Below the pieces are notes generated by a model, which saw only the letters and a program-made list of their open reading frames with translations, was not told the DNA's origin and did not search any database. A DNA stretch of 64,000 nucleotides. Source: Phragmites australis (Eukaryota; Streptophyta; Magnoliopsida; Poales; Poaceae). This document shows, piece by piece, positions 11,511 through 24,660 of this stretch. Numbering within the stretch: position 1 is the first letter of the stretch; every line of letters begins with the position of its first letter. The stretch spans positions 33,235,501-33,299,500 of the forward strand of contig NC_084929.1 of the NCBI RefSeq assembly GCF_958298935.1, written 5' to 3'. The translations under genes and the position numbers were made by a program.

Positions 11511-11969
11511 ATGGAGGAGGAATTCGAGGAGGCCGACATCCTATGGCCCGGCTCCGGCCATCGTCGTGACAGCAACGACAACGTCGTCGTCGACGGCGAG
11601 ACGCAACTTACCGTGCCTTCAGTTCGTTCCAAGCTGCCCTGGCCGGAGCGGGCGGCTGCGCCGGTCGAGATCTCTCGCCGGAAGCGGCGGTGTCGCCCCT
11701 GGCAGGCGTCGGAGCACGCCACGTTGGATCAAATAACCGATGCCAGCGAGAGCGACGTCGTCGACGAAGACGATTGCTCTGACGATGGGAAGATAACTGT
11801 GAATAGTCTGATGATCGTGCCGCCGCACGTTCTCGTCGAACGAGGGAGGTTCGGAGGCAGGACGGCGGCGTACTCCATGTGCGCCGGGAAAGGGAGGACG
11901 CTCAAAGGGCGGGACCTCCGCGATGTCAGGAACCTCGTGCTCAAGATGACCGGCTTCATCGAGAAATGA
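11511..11969 (+). CDS. S40-like senescence regulator (DUF584)
   Basis: A single-exon gene of 152 residues with the full family signature: N-terminal FEEADILWPG (residues 5-14), a basic nuclear-localisation-like RRKRRCR patch (near 57-63), an acidic stretch, then IVPPHVLVERG and GKGRTLKGRDLRDVRNLVLK ending in MTGFIEK. The longer open frame from 11403 would add 36 residues, but the TATA box at 11455 and the family N-terminus support the start at 11511. It is a tandem paralogue of the gene at 10533. The exact promoter response cannot be read from sequence. Confidence 0.88.
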   Translation: MEEEFEEADILWPGSGHRRDSNDNVVVDGETQLTVPSVRSKLPWPERAAAPVEISRRKRRCRPWQASEHATLDQITDASESDVVDEDDCSDDGKITVNSLMIVPPHVLVERGRFGGRTAAYSMCAGKGRTLKGRDLRDVRNLVLKMTGFIEK

Positions 11970-14900
11970 ACAACGGGGATGGTTTGTGATCGATAATGGT
12001 ATGCTTGTGTGACCTGTGAAATTTGTGGAACCAGAAGTTTTCAGCAAGGACGTAGGAGAAGAAGGATAGAAGATGAACTAGCCAGTTCATAATTTGATTA
12101 ATTCGTTGTAATTAACTTGCTAGCTCATGGAATAAATGTACCTAGCTATAAGAACCAGAAAAAAAAGAGTTGAAAAAAATTCCAGCTGGTACTGAACTTC
12201 ACCATATATAGTATGCTTACTGTAGCTGTGTTCGAAGTTCTCCTGCCAAAATTGATGTAACTGTGTTAGTATTTCTAGTAAACAGGGAATTGGGGTTATT
12301 TATTTATTTATTTGAACACTTCCTAATTTAAAAAAAAACTCTGAAATACATAAGACACTGTCTTAGGAAGGGGCAACCCACTCAGAGACATGAGTGTACA
12401 CAAAATTTTGGAAAAAAAGTTATATATGTCATATTCTATAGGTGTGTCTAGTGATCACAGTTCACGATATCCTAAATCCACCTTGCCACGACTTGATGAG
12501 TGTTGACACGGTTATAGCTTACGATCCACAGTCCACGTGGCCACGCATAGCGGCCCAAGCGTCCTTGACGCACCAGTGATGACCATGTGCGTGAATATGT
12601 CGGTTCCTAAGAGGCTTGAAAGGCGGTGGCGGCGGTGTGGGCTCGAGCGATGCAGCGGCGTGGGCTCAAACACAAGCACGAGCACAGTGGGTACGTCAAG
12701 ATGAAAATCCTGGACGTGCCATTGGCCTTAGGTATTGCACTTCTGAATGAAAACCATACAAATCGTGGAGACGAATTATAGATATAATCGTGGAGGAACA
12801 ACATTATACCGGTTGGAGGCTTAAGAATTCTGAGTTTTTGACCGTGCACAATAGGTTCGAAATGGATCTACAAAATCTGAGCACAGCTAGCTACACCACC
12901 GGCCACTCCAATGATTAGTAGTTTGAATATGATTCTAAAGATCTAAAGCGAAGCTGCATCATGTCACTCTGTTCGTTCAATGCACTGGACAAGGAGTTGC
13001 TCGGGCTGGATCCACCCGAATCGGTTGAAGTTACTGTAGCTATGCCGTCTCCCTACTCATAGATATAGATTAGGATCCTCTTCAATAATATACAGAAGAT
13101 GACATATGAGCCTAGGCCTAGTGCCAGTCTCTATATAGTAATTACAATGAATTCGAGTCATATGAAAATATAACTAGTGTGATTAAGTTAGAAAATTAGA
13201 TATGCACGATAACTCGATAGAAGCTGCACAGTTTCCGCAAGCACTTGTCCAAATAGAAAGACAAATAAATCTCAAAACAGAAGTTGTTCGTACTATCTAC
13301 ACTACACTAACTAACGTACCGTAAAATATAGCCCATGTGTTGAGCTAATTTAGTTGCTTTCAGCTAGAAATTAGAGTTATAAACAAAATAGATCTATGTT
13401 TTCTAGTTAAAGTATGAGTCAAATATGTATGCATCATAGTTTATATGATAAGTTCAACCTGCATGTATATAAATGGGATAAATAGAACTGTTTTTAACCA
13501 AGCTAGAGAAAACGAAAAACAAAATTAAATAAAGAGGAGGCGCCATACGTACCTCTGGCCAAAGTGCGAAATGGTTAAAACATGTGCCAACTGCAAGAGT
13601 TATAGCATTCGTGAGTTTTGCTCGAGTTGTAACTCATACGTGAGATCAGCGAGAGGTCGTTAATTTGTGGTATCTTACTGTTTTTGCTGTATTTGCAAGT
13701 GCATCTCGAGTCCGTTCTGCACGCCAAGGTCCGGGGCGAAGAACCAAAAGAATGAATTAATCAAAACATTTGCTGAATATGGCAAACACCGACAAAACAT
13801 CAGAAATCATTAGCTGCAATTATACTAACTGGCAGTTTAGGGGACGGCCACGTTTATAAGAAGAAGAAAAATTGCGCTGGGAGGTTTCTTAGAGTAGTTA
13901 GTGGTTATACGCGCGGCAACATAAAATGTGCAATTCTTTCCCTACAATTCCGTCTCTTTGCTTCGGTTGGCTGATAATTTGGGGGACCCTTTGAACAGCC
14001 TAGCCAGCTTGCGTGTACGAGAGAGCGTTGGACATGGATTGAAGGAATAGAGTTCCCCGCACCCGGAGGAAAAGGTCAGGGTTTGATAGCAACGGCACAC
14101 GCATGCGCTTCCATCGGAATAGATCGATCGATGCACAAGTATGCTCTTGGATTATCAGCAGAAGCATGGCTGTATGAGCTAGGAGTATCTCACCTGCAAG
14201 ACAAAACAACTCCCCCTGAAATTTCTCGTCGACCGATCCAAGACAAAAACAGCACGAATTAACGCAAACAGTATCAATTACTCAGTTACTCGATCTCATG
14301 CTCCATTCATATAAACGATCGGGCAGATCTCATGCCGGTTTCGCCTTAAAAAATTACTCATTTACCCGTCGAGACGAAGGATTTCCCTCTCACGCAAAAC
14401 AACCACCTCAAAGCTTGTTTTTGTGGTTGCTGCTCACAACAGTGATGATGCGGGTGCCGTGGTGCAACTGCAGGGGCTTCCGTACGTGGGCTGCTTAGGC
14501 CTGCGGCCGGCGTCGTGCAACGCTTGTTGTCTGGGCTGCCGCAGTGCATGGTCGAATAGGAAATTTTTTCTAGGTCATGTAGACGAATGTTTTATCAAGA
14601 GTGTTTATTTGTGTTAGAATTTACATTTAAGGGTTAGTTAAAAAAATTATAAGATAGATAAAAAAATTAACTGATGTATAAATATTAAGTGTACGGAATG
14701 GACGAACCAGATTAGCGAAAAGTCAAATATGAGCATGTGCTCTACTTACCTCAGTTGCGATCCCGTTATTTAGCTGTCGGAGACCGAAAGAGGAAGGAGT
14801 AGTCTGACGGTTAAGTTAGAGTTAGAGATTAGGATTAGATCGGACTCTATTGTCTGATGGGCATAGAAAGAGATCCGAGAAGATGGCCACCAATGAGGTG

Positions 14901-16779
14901 GAGGTGGCAAGAGGGGGTGATTGAGGCCGGACGCGCGGGGCATCTCCGGTCGTGGATGGTGGAAGAGGGGTTGGTGGCAGCGAGGAGGTGGGAGAGGTGC
15001 AATCGGGGAGGCGAAGGCAGTAGCAGTGACGAGGGAGATACCGGCGGGACGTTCTTTGTCATTTAGCCGTCGAAAAGCGGATGTACGAGTTAGCTCCTAA
15101 CGCGGTGTGCACGAAGGCGCGTGGACTTGCAATTCCCGTTCATGACCCAAGATTAAGTGGCGTGACAGTCTGGGCCATGTATTGTATCTACTGGGCCGCA
15201 GAGTTTCAGGCTTCGCCGCAAATGGTAGTCCTACATGGGTCAGATGGGCTCTATCGAGAAGGAAATTGAAACAAAGTGATTCTGTAAAAGAAAAACTGAA
15301 ACGAATCGATTCATCAACGATCGATTGCTTTGCCGAAAAACAACGCAGCTGCTATACAGTAGCTAGCTATTTTAATTCGTGATTTCAGTCAGATTTTCGG
15401 CCGTTGAATTTGCTTTATGATTCAAGCTCCCCTTGGACTGATTCTTTTGGGCTGATTGGTTTCGCATCGTGGGCCAGCTTTGTGCGTGTCTTGGGCTTCT
15501 TGTTTTCGGCTGGCATGTGTATTTCGTCTTTTCAGTTTTTTTTTATCAGCTCTCCTTTCAGGTTTAGCTGCTTCGTGAGCTGAATATAAGATTGTAAATA
15601 TTTCTTGCAAATGGTATTGTTAATATTTATCCTTTCAGGTTTACTGTTGAAAGGTTATTGTAAATATTTCTTGCAGTTACAATAGTGTTGTAAATTCTAA
15701 ACTTTATCACCATTACTTCTAAGTTTCCTATACGTTACCTTCTTTATATCAACTGTTGGCCAATATAAGGATGCTTATTGGTATTTTTATTTGTCTTTTG
15801 TGTGTGTGGGGGGGGGGGGGGGGGGAGGGGGAGGGTGGTTGGGGGCTTAAAAAATCTCATGTTTTCTTGTCTTCCTTAAGAAAAAAATGGTGCTATGTTT
15901 TTATTTTTTAAGAGTCTGCTAATCCCATATTTTTCTTGTCTTTCTTTCCAAAAAAATTGTCATCTGGTTCTGTATGAGTTCACTAATTTTTCAAATTTCT
16001 TTGCCATCTTATGAAAATAGTTCTCCTTCCCTTACAATTCACCTCTTGTATTTCTTTTTCTTATGGTACCACTAATCCCATCACTTTGTATGTTACCGAG
16101 GATTACTTTTTTGTTTTTCAGGAGTTCATTAATCCTATGATTTTCTTTGTACTAATTGAAATATAATCATTTTACATCTTTCTTTTTTGTAACAGTTCAT
16201 TAATCAATTTTATATGTTCATTTGTTAATTCTATTTTGTGTTTGGTTGATCGGGTAACCCATATTTCCATCCACTGAGCGGGACTTGTACAAATTCCAAA
16301 AAGGTCTAAATTCGGCGCCACTTACTGCAAATGGAACGTCACATGCACTAGCTACATGTCAAAATTATATGGAGCTCACTATGTATGATGGTGCAGCTAA
16401 AAAGTTGATTGAAAACCTTGAAATAATCAGTCAAGTAACAAATATCTTTTACTGATTGTTCGTGACTGCAATAAAAAAATATTTCAGTCAGTTTTTTTTA
16501 TTGTAAAAAGTGTGCTTGATTACATGTCATCTACCTATTGGCTGAAAAATTTGACTGCATTTCAAAAGAAAAATAGCTGATTATCAACTAGACATTCAGC
16601 ATGTGAGACCGGAAATCAAGGGAGCTAGGAGACAAAAAAAAGCTGTTTCGCGGGTGTCCACGCGTATCCAAATTGGACGCGGGCGGACACCTGGGAAGAG
16701 GCCACATGGGGGTGCGGGAGGCCCAGATGGCTCGCTCGGTCCACGGACTCGCGCTGATTGGGTCGCGTATAGTTGAAAT
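11970..16779. other. Long intergenic stretch, no gene recognised
   Basis: Mixed to AT-rich DNA. Short open frames (for example 14298-14617 and 14847-15269) show no recognisable domain. A poly-G tract with CT- and T-rich sequence lies at about 15806-16250. No RNA gene or intact transposon end was recognised. Confidence 0.4.
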
Positions 16780-17070
16780 TTTTGTGCTGAAAATTTTGTA
16801 CTGACGGATTTGTTAAAAAAGTTTGTATGGTAAATTTTATTAAAAAAGTTTGCGCTGAAATTTTGTTTTAATTTTTTCTCGTGCACACTTTTTTTCAAAA
16901 AATTTAAGCCAAAATTATCTTGTTAACTTTTTTTAAAAAATTTTTGAGCTAAACTTTTTCTTGACAATTTTTTCTTAATAACTTTTCTCGATATTTTTTT
17001 AAAAAACTTTGTACTCAGTAACTTTTCTCAGTAATTTTTCTCTAACTTTTGAAAAAAGTTTTTTTTTTAC
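16780..17070. repeat. Degenerate AT-rich tandem-like repeat
   Basis: Variants of GAAATTTTGTGCTGAAAATT and AAAAAAGTTTG recur about every 25-35 bases with interspersed TTTTT runs and CTCAGTAA/CTCGATA variants. No transposon ends are visible. It may be an old low-complexity satellite or a MITE interior. Confidence 0.4.
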
Positions 17071-17149
17071 TATCAGGTGGCACGCGTGTTCCGCAGCTTC
17101 CGTTTCGCTCCGCTTGTGAGAATTAGGCGGGCTCGCCTGGAGATTAAAG

Positions 17150-17460
17150 GTTCGTTTGGTAGGGCTCCAGATTATTTCAGAAATGTTTCGGTTTCAGATT
17201 CTCTCTGGAAACGTTTCTTTGATGAATCCTCCTCAATTTTCTGAAAACGTTTGGCAGGAATTCTAAATTCAGATTCTTAAACAAAAATTACTTGGAAGTG
17301 AATCGAAACGGGTGAAATACTAGTTTGAGTGATTTTTCTCATAATGTTAAAAATAAGAAACGTTTTAGTTGATTCAAGGTGAAACGTTTTACGTTTTAGT
17401 GCGTTTGTTAAAGATTCTAGAGAATCACCAAAAAATCTAAAATATTTCTTGTTGTATGGC
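17150..17460. repeat. Possible hAT-type MITE fragment
   Basis: It begins GGTTCGTTTGGTAGGGCTCC, which resembles the start of a widespread class of grass MITEs. It continues with repeated GAAACGTTT / AAACGTTT motifs in both orientations. Clean termini and a target duplication were not identified. Confidence 0.3.
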
Positions 17461-17878
17461 CTAAGTTGCTTGCCTTAGCAGCAACTCGACACACGTACCA
17501 CTGCAGAAATTAATAGATGTTTGTCTGGATAAGTAACAACAAAGGTCGCCGTTCCGCACAAACCTCTGAGCCACGCTCCCCAATGGCACAAATTAAGTAG
17601 TACTCGTTTCAGTTATAGATCCAAGTATTGGCTCCGTTTTATAGAAAACATCATAAAGTTTACTTGGTAAAATCAGGTTATAACTATATAATCAAAGCGT
17701 AACCGCTATTTAGACTTTAACCAAACCTCTAACACCCTGTAACTCTAAAACGAATAAAAAAACAAAAGCATAGAATCAATCAACAACCCAAAAACACGTA
17801 AGACCAAACAGACTGTCCAATTCATGTATGTACTCTAGCAACAAGTATGATTCTTGATGAGCATCCACCTCCGTTTTG

Positions 17879-20800
17879 ATTTTTTTTTATCATTTTCTCC
17901 ATTTGTGCCCGATCAAGCTTTTTGGCACTTAGTTTCTACCGCATCATGAACTAGAGCATTCCGTAGATAATGGCCTTAGGAGAAGAACATATTTTATTTT
18001 GAAAAATAAAATCATTGTGTGTTAGCCAAAGAGTCCAACAAATAGCACTTAAGAGAAATATTAGAATTAGTTTATCTCTAGAGCTTCTAATACTAGAAAA
18101 CATATCTCTAAGCATGCGAGAATCTGGAACTGACTTACAGTGCAACACATCTCTACAAAAACACCAAGCAATTTTTGCAACAGAGCACTGAAACATAATG
18201 TGGTCGGTAGTCTCTCTAAGACCACACGATTTACATCATTCACTACCCTTCTAACTTTTTTTAAGCAGTTGATTCGCAGAAGAAATTCTGTTTTTATAAA
18301 AAGACCAAAGGAAAATTTTAATCTTATGAGGGAGATAACTATTCCAAATATCCATCAAACTTTCATCTTTAACATCAGAAAAAATTATATGTCTAGAGAG
18401 AAGAAGTGCTATACTTTCTAGTCTTTTCAAAAGCCCATATAACTAAATCAAGGATCTCAGACAAACAAACCAAATTAGATATTTCAATCAATGTTTCCCA
18501 CTCATTCACCTCCTGGGGACCAAAAGATCTTCTAAAGGAAAGATTAAGAAAACCCTATCCAAGCACCCGGTCCACTGTTGCATTTGGTTGAAAGCATATT
18601 TTATACAGCTTCTCAAATTTGATGTTTAGGGGACATGAATCCAACCAAATATCTAACTAAAATCTAGTCGTCTTCCCATTCCCCAGGGTATAAATCAAAC
18701 CCATAGGAGTATCTTTAATGGAGTGTAAGCCTTTCCAAAAGTGAGAGCCACTAGTTGTGCTGCTAATGTACCCCCCAATCTCCAAGGTATTTCCTCCTCC
18801 AAAGTCCACATACATGATCATAATCCATTTTGATAAAAGATAAACATTAATAACTCTAGTATCAGTAAGGCCCAAACCCTCATTTTTTTTGACTTAGTTA
18901 ATATATCCCACTTTACCATATGATATCTCTTCTTCTATCCCTGCCCATACCAAAAGAAATTTGATCTCGCAGACTCCATCTTTTTATGCACAGTTTCTGG
19001 CAAAAGGTACACCTCCATTGTGTAGTTAGGGATATAACTCAAACAGACTCAATTAAGATTGTTTCCCCCCAGATAAGAGGTACATGTGTTTCCATGTCCC
19101 TATCTTCTTTTCAACCTTCTGCCCCACAAACATCAGCTCTCTAACTCTAAGATGAGTGTCACTCAATGGTATGCCTAGATATTTGATAGACAGTGAGCCC
19201 ATTTTACAATTCAACATATTAGCAACTCTTTTTTGTTCTTATTAGAGGCTTCCACAACAATCATGTCACTCTTCTCATAATTGATTTTCAACCGAGACAT
19301 GCTTTCAAAATAATACAACAAAAATTTCGTATAGACAATTGGTTGATCATCCAACTCTAAAAGAATAATTGTATCATCTGCATATTGTAGATGAGTGATC
19401 CCACGAGGAAAAAATGAGGAACTAAACCTTTTATCAGCCTGTCCTTTTTAGCATTACTGATAATAGCATCCAAAGCATCTCCAACCAAGTTAAAAAACAG
19501 AGGTGAAAGAGGGTCACCCTGTCTCAAACCTTTGAATGTTCTAAAATAGGCTCCAGGGGCACCATTGATATTGATCCCAACTCTACCACCCTCACCCGCT
19601 TGTTTAGTCCACTCTATCCATTTATCAGGGAAATTTTTCCTTCTCATAACTTCCTCTAAAAAACCCTACTAATCCTTATCACAAGTTTTTTCAAAGTCAA
19701 GTTTCAGGATAACACCAGATCTGTGGGTGACTTTTAACTCATGTAACACCTCATGTAAGATGACAATATCATCCAATATCCGCCTCCTAGGGATGAAGAC
19801 AATTTGAGAATTCTGATAAGTCTATCAGCCAAAGGGGTCAATCTCAAAGACAACACTTTGGTAAAAATCTTATAATCCACCCCAACAAACATATAGGTCG
19901 ATACTGCTTGATAGTGTTAGCCTCTTTCAACTTTGGAATTAGTGTAATCAAGCCATAATTCAGTTTGTTGAGGCTAAACTCTCCTTTATGAAACAACTCA
20001 AACATCTCTAAAAAATACATGTTTCAATTGCCCCAAAAAATGTTTGTAGAAAGTCACTAAGAAGCCATCAGCTCCATGTGCAGAATTAGATTTCATTTCT
20101 TTAAGTGCCTTCTTAATCTCTTCATCACTGAAAGGTCGCACAAGATATTTAGCCTCATCATTTGTTAAAGCTCTAGTTTCAGACCAAATATTTGTAGCCA
20201 GAGTTAGACCATCTCTGTCTTCACTACCAAATAGCTGTTTGTAATAGTCCTCTATATGTTCTTTTAATTCCGTTTCTCCAGAAATAACTTTATCACCATC
20301 TTCAACAGAAAAAATGGTGCACTTTCTTTTCCTACCATTGGCAATACCATGAAAGTATCCAGTATTAGCATCACCTTTTAAAATCAATTTTTCACTACAT
20401 CTCTCTTGCCAAAGATTTTTCTCATAGTGGTAAATACTTTCTAACTCTTCCTCTAATTGGTATCTGATCCTCCATTCTTGTGGTCCAAGTTCAACAAAAT
20501 CTGCTTTTTTATCAATATCCTAAATTTTCTTTATCAACTCCTATTTGTGTTTCTTCATCTGGCTTCCAAAATTTGTTCCCCACCCTTCACAAAATCTCAT
20601 AAGATCTTTGTTAATTAGCTTCCAGTAATCTTGTACTTGGAGATCACCTCTAGCAGGTAATTTGCTTATCAAAAGACCTTTGAAACCATCTTGAGTAAGC
20701 CATGCTAATTCAAATATGAAAATGTGACTTTTGATCCACTATAATTGGATTGTGATCGGATCCAATTCTTAACAGAGAATTATAGGTAGCAATATGATAG

Positions 20801-20998
20801 AAACTCTATCCAAGGTGCATCTAATAGAGATCTCTTGCCTATTTGTCCAAGTAAACCTACTGCCATCTCTATCCATCTCTCTCAAAGCAACATCATCAGT
20901 AAAACCATTGAACATATCCATCAAAGAATATGCTATATTATCTTAAGATTTCTCATAAGCATATCTAATAAAATTGAAATAACCTCCAATCAACAAAC
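17879..20998 (-). mobile_element. L1-type LINE, 5'-truncated, degenerate
   Basis: On the minus strand, remnants of a non-LTR retrotransposon ORF2 appear in order. A piece of endonuclease (near 20990-20900, GG-FNFIRYAYEKS) comes first. The region before reverse transcriptase contains GDANTGYFHGIANGRKR (about 20380) and the LKEMKSNSAHGADGF motif. The RT core has GLRQGDPLSPLFFN (about 19540). LQYADDT (about 19390) is only in a shifted frame. A C-terminal zinc-knuckle-type segment (FQCSVAKIAWCF, about 18190) follows. The 3' end is marked by an A tail, seen as the T run at 17881-17888. Stops and frameshifts abolish function. The 5' end stops at about 21000 against a copia fragment. Confidence 0.8.
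19357..19647 (-). pseudogene. LINE reverse-transcriptase core fragment
   Basis: The frame contains KWIEWTKQAGEGGRVGININ then GLRQGDPLSPLFFNL, which is RT block with the conserved QGDPLSP. The catalytic YADD is present as LQYADDT only after a shift of frame near 19400-19460. It is part of the minus-strand LINE and is non-functional. Confidence 0.75.
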
Positions 20999-23060
20999 AC
21001 CATCATGGATTTATGTGGTGTGACCTTTGATGAAACAACTCCCTATGCGAGTTTTGTCTTTGAATGTGCAGGTGATCAAGAGATGAGTAAGAGAATCTTT
21101 GTAGATGGTGATCTTCCAGCTCTCAGTGAGGATGAGGATGATCCACTACTCCTCTTGACCACACCTGCTTCAGAGCTGGCACCTGCTTCTTCTACTACAG
21201 CAGAGGGTCCTGCAACGTCTATTTCTACTTCAGCTGCTCTCGAGCCTGCACCAGCATAGGTGATGGGGAGTTCACCTCTAGGCTTGAGACCCCTCAACAC
21301 ATCTAGCGGTGACACCCTCCACACATGATGATCAGAGATCTTGATGGGAGGACAATGAGGTACAAGACCGCTTCTCATGCTCATTTTACTGTTTCTGCAT
21401 TCGTTGCTTCTTTTGAGCCCCATGATATTAGACATGCTTTTTCTAATTCGAGTTGGATCAATGCCATGCATGAAGAGTTAGAAAATTTTGAGAGAAACCA
21501 AGTTTGTGTACTTGTAGAGACACCTCCCAATGTTCACACCATAGACACAAAATAGGTTTTCAAAAACAAATAGGGGGAGGATGGGTCTATAGTGAGCCAC
21601 CAAGGCTAGACTAATGGCTTAGGGTTTCACTCAGGTAGAGGGGATAGACTTTAGAGAAATCTTTGCACCCGTAACTAGACTAGAAGCTATTGGGACTCTT
21701 CTTGTATTCGTGGCTTCCAAAGGTTTCAAGTTGTATCAAATTGATGTCAAGAGTGCTTTTCTAAATGGTTTCATTCAGGAAGAGGTATATGTCAAGCAAT
21801 CTCCATGCTTTAAGCACCCCAAATACCCAAATAGAGTTTACAAGCTTAGAAAGGCTCTGTATGGGCTTAAGGAGGCACCTAGAGCTTGGTATGATAGGCT
21901 TATGTCTTTCTTGATAGAGCTTGGGTATGTGATGGGGCCAGCCAATAAAACTTTGTTCACTCTCAGGCATGGTAATGATTTCTTACTTGTTCTAATTTAT
22001 GTGGATGATATCATATTTGATGGCTGTTATCATGCATTTGTGGCCAAGTTTGTAGAAACTATGAGCAGGAAGTTCGAGATGTTGATGATAGACGAGCTCA
22101 ACTTCTTCCTTGGGTTGCAAATCAAGCAATTCAAGCAAGGTACATTCGTCCACCAAATGAAGTACACCAAGGATTTGCTGAAGAAGTTCGACATGAGCGA
22201 TGCAAAACAATTGGCGACACCGATGGCTATCTCGACCGTGCTTGATCCGGATGAAGATGGCAAAGAGGTGGACCAGTGGAAGTACAGGAGCATGATCGAC
22301 TCCCTTTTGTACCTGATGGCGACAAGACCCGAGATCCACTTTGTCGTCTGCTTGTGTGCTCACTTCCAGGCTTCACCGAGGACGTCTCACTGTCAAGCGG
22401 TGAAACACATTCTGAGGTATCTTAAGCACACTCTCGAGTATGGACTTTGGTTTTCTACTTCCTTTTTGCTTTCTCTTCGTGGTTTTTCCGATGCAGATTT
22501 TTCTAGTTATAGAATTGACAGGAAGAGTACATCCAGTACCTGTTATTCCTTGGATACTTCTCTTGTGTGGTTGTCTTCTTGCAAGCAGTCTAGCGTTATG
22601 CAGTCTACCGCTGAAGCTGAATATATAGTTGCTGCCAGCTGTTGCTCACAGATTTTATGGATGGTTGCTACCTTGAGGGATTTTGGGTTGGATTTTAGGA
22701 CTGTGCCTCTTTTGTGGACAACACCAGTACTATCAGCTTAGCCAACAATCCAGTTCAACACTCCAGAACGAAACACATAGATGTGAGATTTCACTTTCCG
22801 AGACACCATAATGAGAATGGAGACATAAACTTGACATATAGTGATACCCAACACCAGCTAGTCAACATTTTCACCAAACCTCTCGATGCCACCAGATTTG
22901 CCTATTTGAGAGGAGAACTTTGGAGTGTGCTATCCCTATGGCATTGTGCGAGGGAAAGTTGCTCTTGTAGATACTCTATCTTACTTTTGTTTTATTTGTA
23001 TCGCATAGCATCATGTAAGATACTCATGATAGTTGAGCTTCACTTATATGTTCATTGTAC
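20999..23060 (+). mobile_element. Ty1/copia remnant: integrase tail, reverse transcriptase, RNase H
   Basis: The plus-strand fragment opens with the end of integrase and the linker (VTFDETTPYASF, then IFVDGDLPALSEDEDD), a style seen in Sirevirus-like copia elements. RT and RNase H follow. The 5' half (LTR, gag, protease, integrase core) is missing; the sequence starts abruptly beside the LINE. In-frame stops occur between about 21240 and 21700, and there is a frameshift near 22720. I saw no LTR immediately downstream. Confidence 0.8.
21710..22741 (+). pseudogene. Copia reverse transcriptase-RNase H fragment (RVT_2)
   Basis: An open frame of 343 residues. It shows QIDVKSAFLNGFIQEEVYVK, YKLRKALYGLKEAPRAWYDR and the catalytic LIYVDDIIFDG of copia RT. 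An RNase H part follows, with STAEAEYIVAASCCSQILWM. The protein is then continued in another frame from 22714 (DNTSTISLANNPVQHSRTKH, IFTKPLD), so a frameshift near 22720 splits RNase H. Known partners (gag, protease, integrase) are absent here. Confidence 0.85.
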
Positions 23061-24329
23061 TTTCTTGTACTAGTTATGAATTTGTGCTAAGTGTAGTGGA
23101 TCTAACAATTTGTGTAAGCTTAGGCTCTTATTGAAATATGACATAAAATCTGTTTAGCAAACTTGTCTTTTTAAAGAATGAACTTGAAATGTGAACATAA
23201 TCTCTTGTCATATTTGAGTATTTACTTTAGCTTGATCAGTGCTTAAATTAAGGCTAGTTTTGTGAAAATCTTGTGCTAGGCCACTTTGATCAGTTTAGCG
23301 GATTGGGGGTCTTTAACCTTTGTCTATGTAAATATTTAGCCTATAATTAACCCTTGGGAGAGTATATGCTCTTTTGTATCGCAAAGTCACAACTTATTTT
23401 GGTTTTGTGAAAAATTACACATCTTGAATCCTATGTTGAGCAAATAAAATGAATGATCATGTTAGGAGCTAAATTTGAATCTAATACTGTGGCTTAATGC
23501 TCATGTGGTTTGCCAAAGAAGTAAACCTGTGATTGCTTAAGTTCACATGAGGATAGTAAAATGATGAGCTGTGCCGACGAAATGCAAACCAAAGGAGCGC
23601 GATGCCATTCCATGCCTGAAATTGTCCATGCGAGTGTGGTTGTTTCTTCCCATCAAAGTTTCACTCCACTCTGACCAGTCCGCTCTGTGGCGGCAAACAC
23701 CGTCGAAATCGAACGGCCAGGCGAAGACAACGGCGAGGCCAAACACCAGCCGTACATGCACACACTGGTTCTCTGGCGCTTCCCGCCCCCACCCTTGTGA
23801 AACACAAGCGCTTGACGCACTCGGCACCCCCGGCTGTCACTCACCTCCTAGAGTGACAAAATCAAAGAGCTCCATCCCGTCATCGCCACTCCAAAGCCCA
23901 TCCTTTGATGGGCCTTTGTCCATGCAAGCACTCAATTGCGCACATGAAAAACTAGATTTTTTATTTCTATATTTTTTTTTCAATATCTGCAAACCTACAC
24001 TGTCATTTCAACAAATTGTAGGAATAAATTATCATCACCTATTCATCGGGCGAGATCAAAGTTCATCCGTTCATCAGACGAGATCAAGGTTTTGCTCGTT
24101 CATCGGGCTATAATTTGTGGGCCCCGTCGTTTAGAAGATTAAAAAAAAATACAAAAATACGGTCAGACAACATATTGCCTATTCAACAGGTGATACCTTA
24201 CTCTCGCCTATTAAAAAGAGAGATCTCACTGCACAGGGTTCGCTCATGTCCTTTGTACATACGTGCTAGTGTATGTGTGTGTGTGTTTTTTTTTATTTAA
24301 CTCTCAATTTTATGTGGGAGTACAAGTGT
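23061..24329. other. Copia 3' flank and unassigned DNA
   Basis: 23061-23560 is AT-rich and may be the 3' internal region of the copia remnant. 23560-23960 is more GC-rich with spurious open frames on both strands. The rest to 24330 contains TG microsatellite sequence (about 24271-24286). No gene recognised. Confidence 0.35.
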
Positions 24330-24660
24330 GGTAAAAAAACTTCAAACGTTTTTATGAGCAAAATAGACCTCAATAGCAACCCGTTTTAATTGGTTTGATC
24401 CTAAAAGACTAAGCTAATATTTAATTAAAATTATCCAAAAAAAACATATTTTTATAACTTCTAGCAAATTTTAATGCCTCAAATAAATTTCAAAAATTAG
24501 AGAAAATTCACTAATATTCTTCTCATGTGATTAATAATTTATAAAAATATTTCCAACCCTAGGTTATTTGGTTAAAAAGTGAGTTCCTTTATAATGCTCC
24601 ACTTTATATATTTTTATCATTTCATGTGATATTCTTTTTTTAATTCAAACAAATGAAAAA
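24330..24660 (+). repeat. LTR fragment related to the 36.4-39.9 kb solo LTR
   Basis: This stretch matches, with many substitutions, the part of the solo LTR around 39480-39780. Shared pieces include AATTAAAATTATCCAAA, GAAAATTCACTAATATTCTT and GTGAGTTCCTT, in the same order. It is truncated on both sides. Confidence 0.55.

Noticed and set aside
11302..11736. Open frames overlapping the second S40 gene, including a start at 11403
   Set aside because: The TATA box at 11455 lies downstream of 11403, and the family N-terminus fits the start at 11511.
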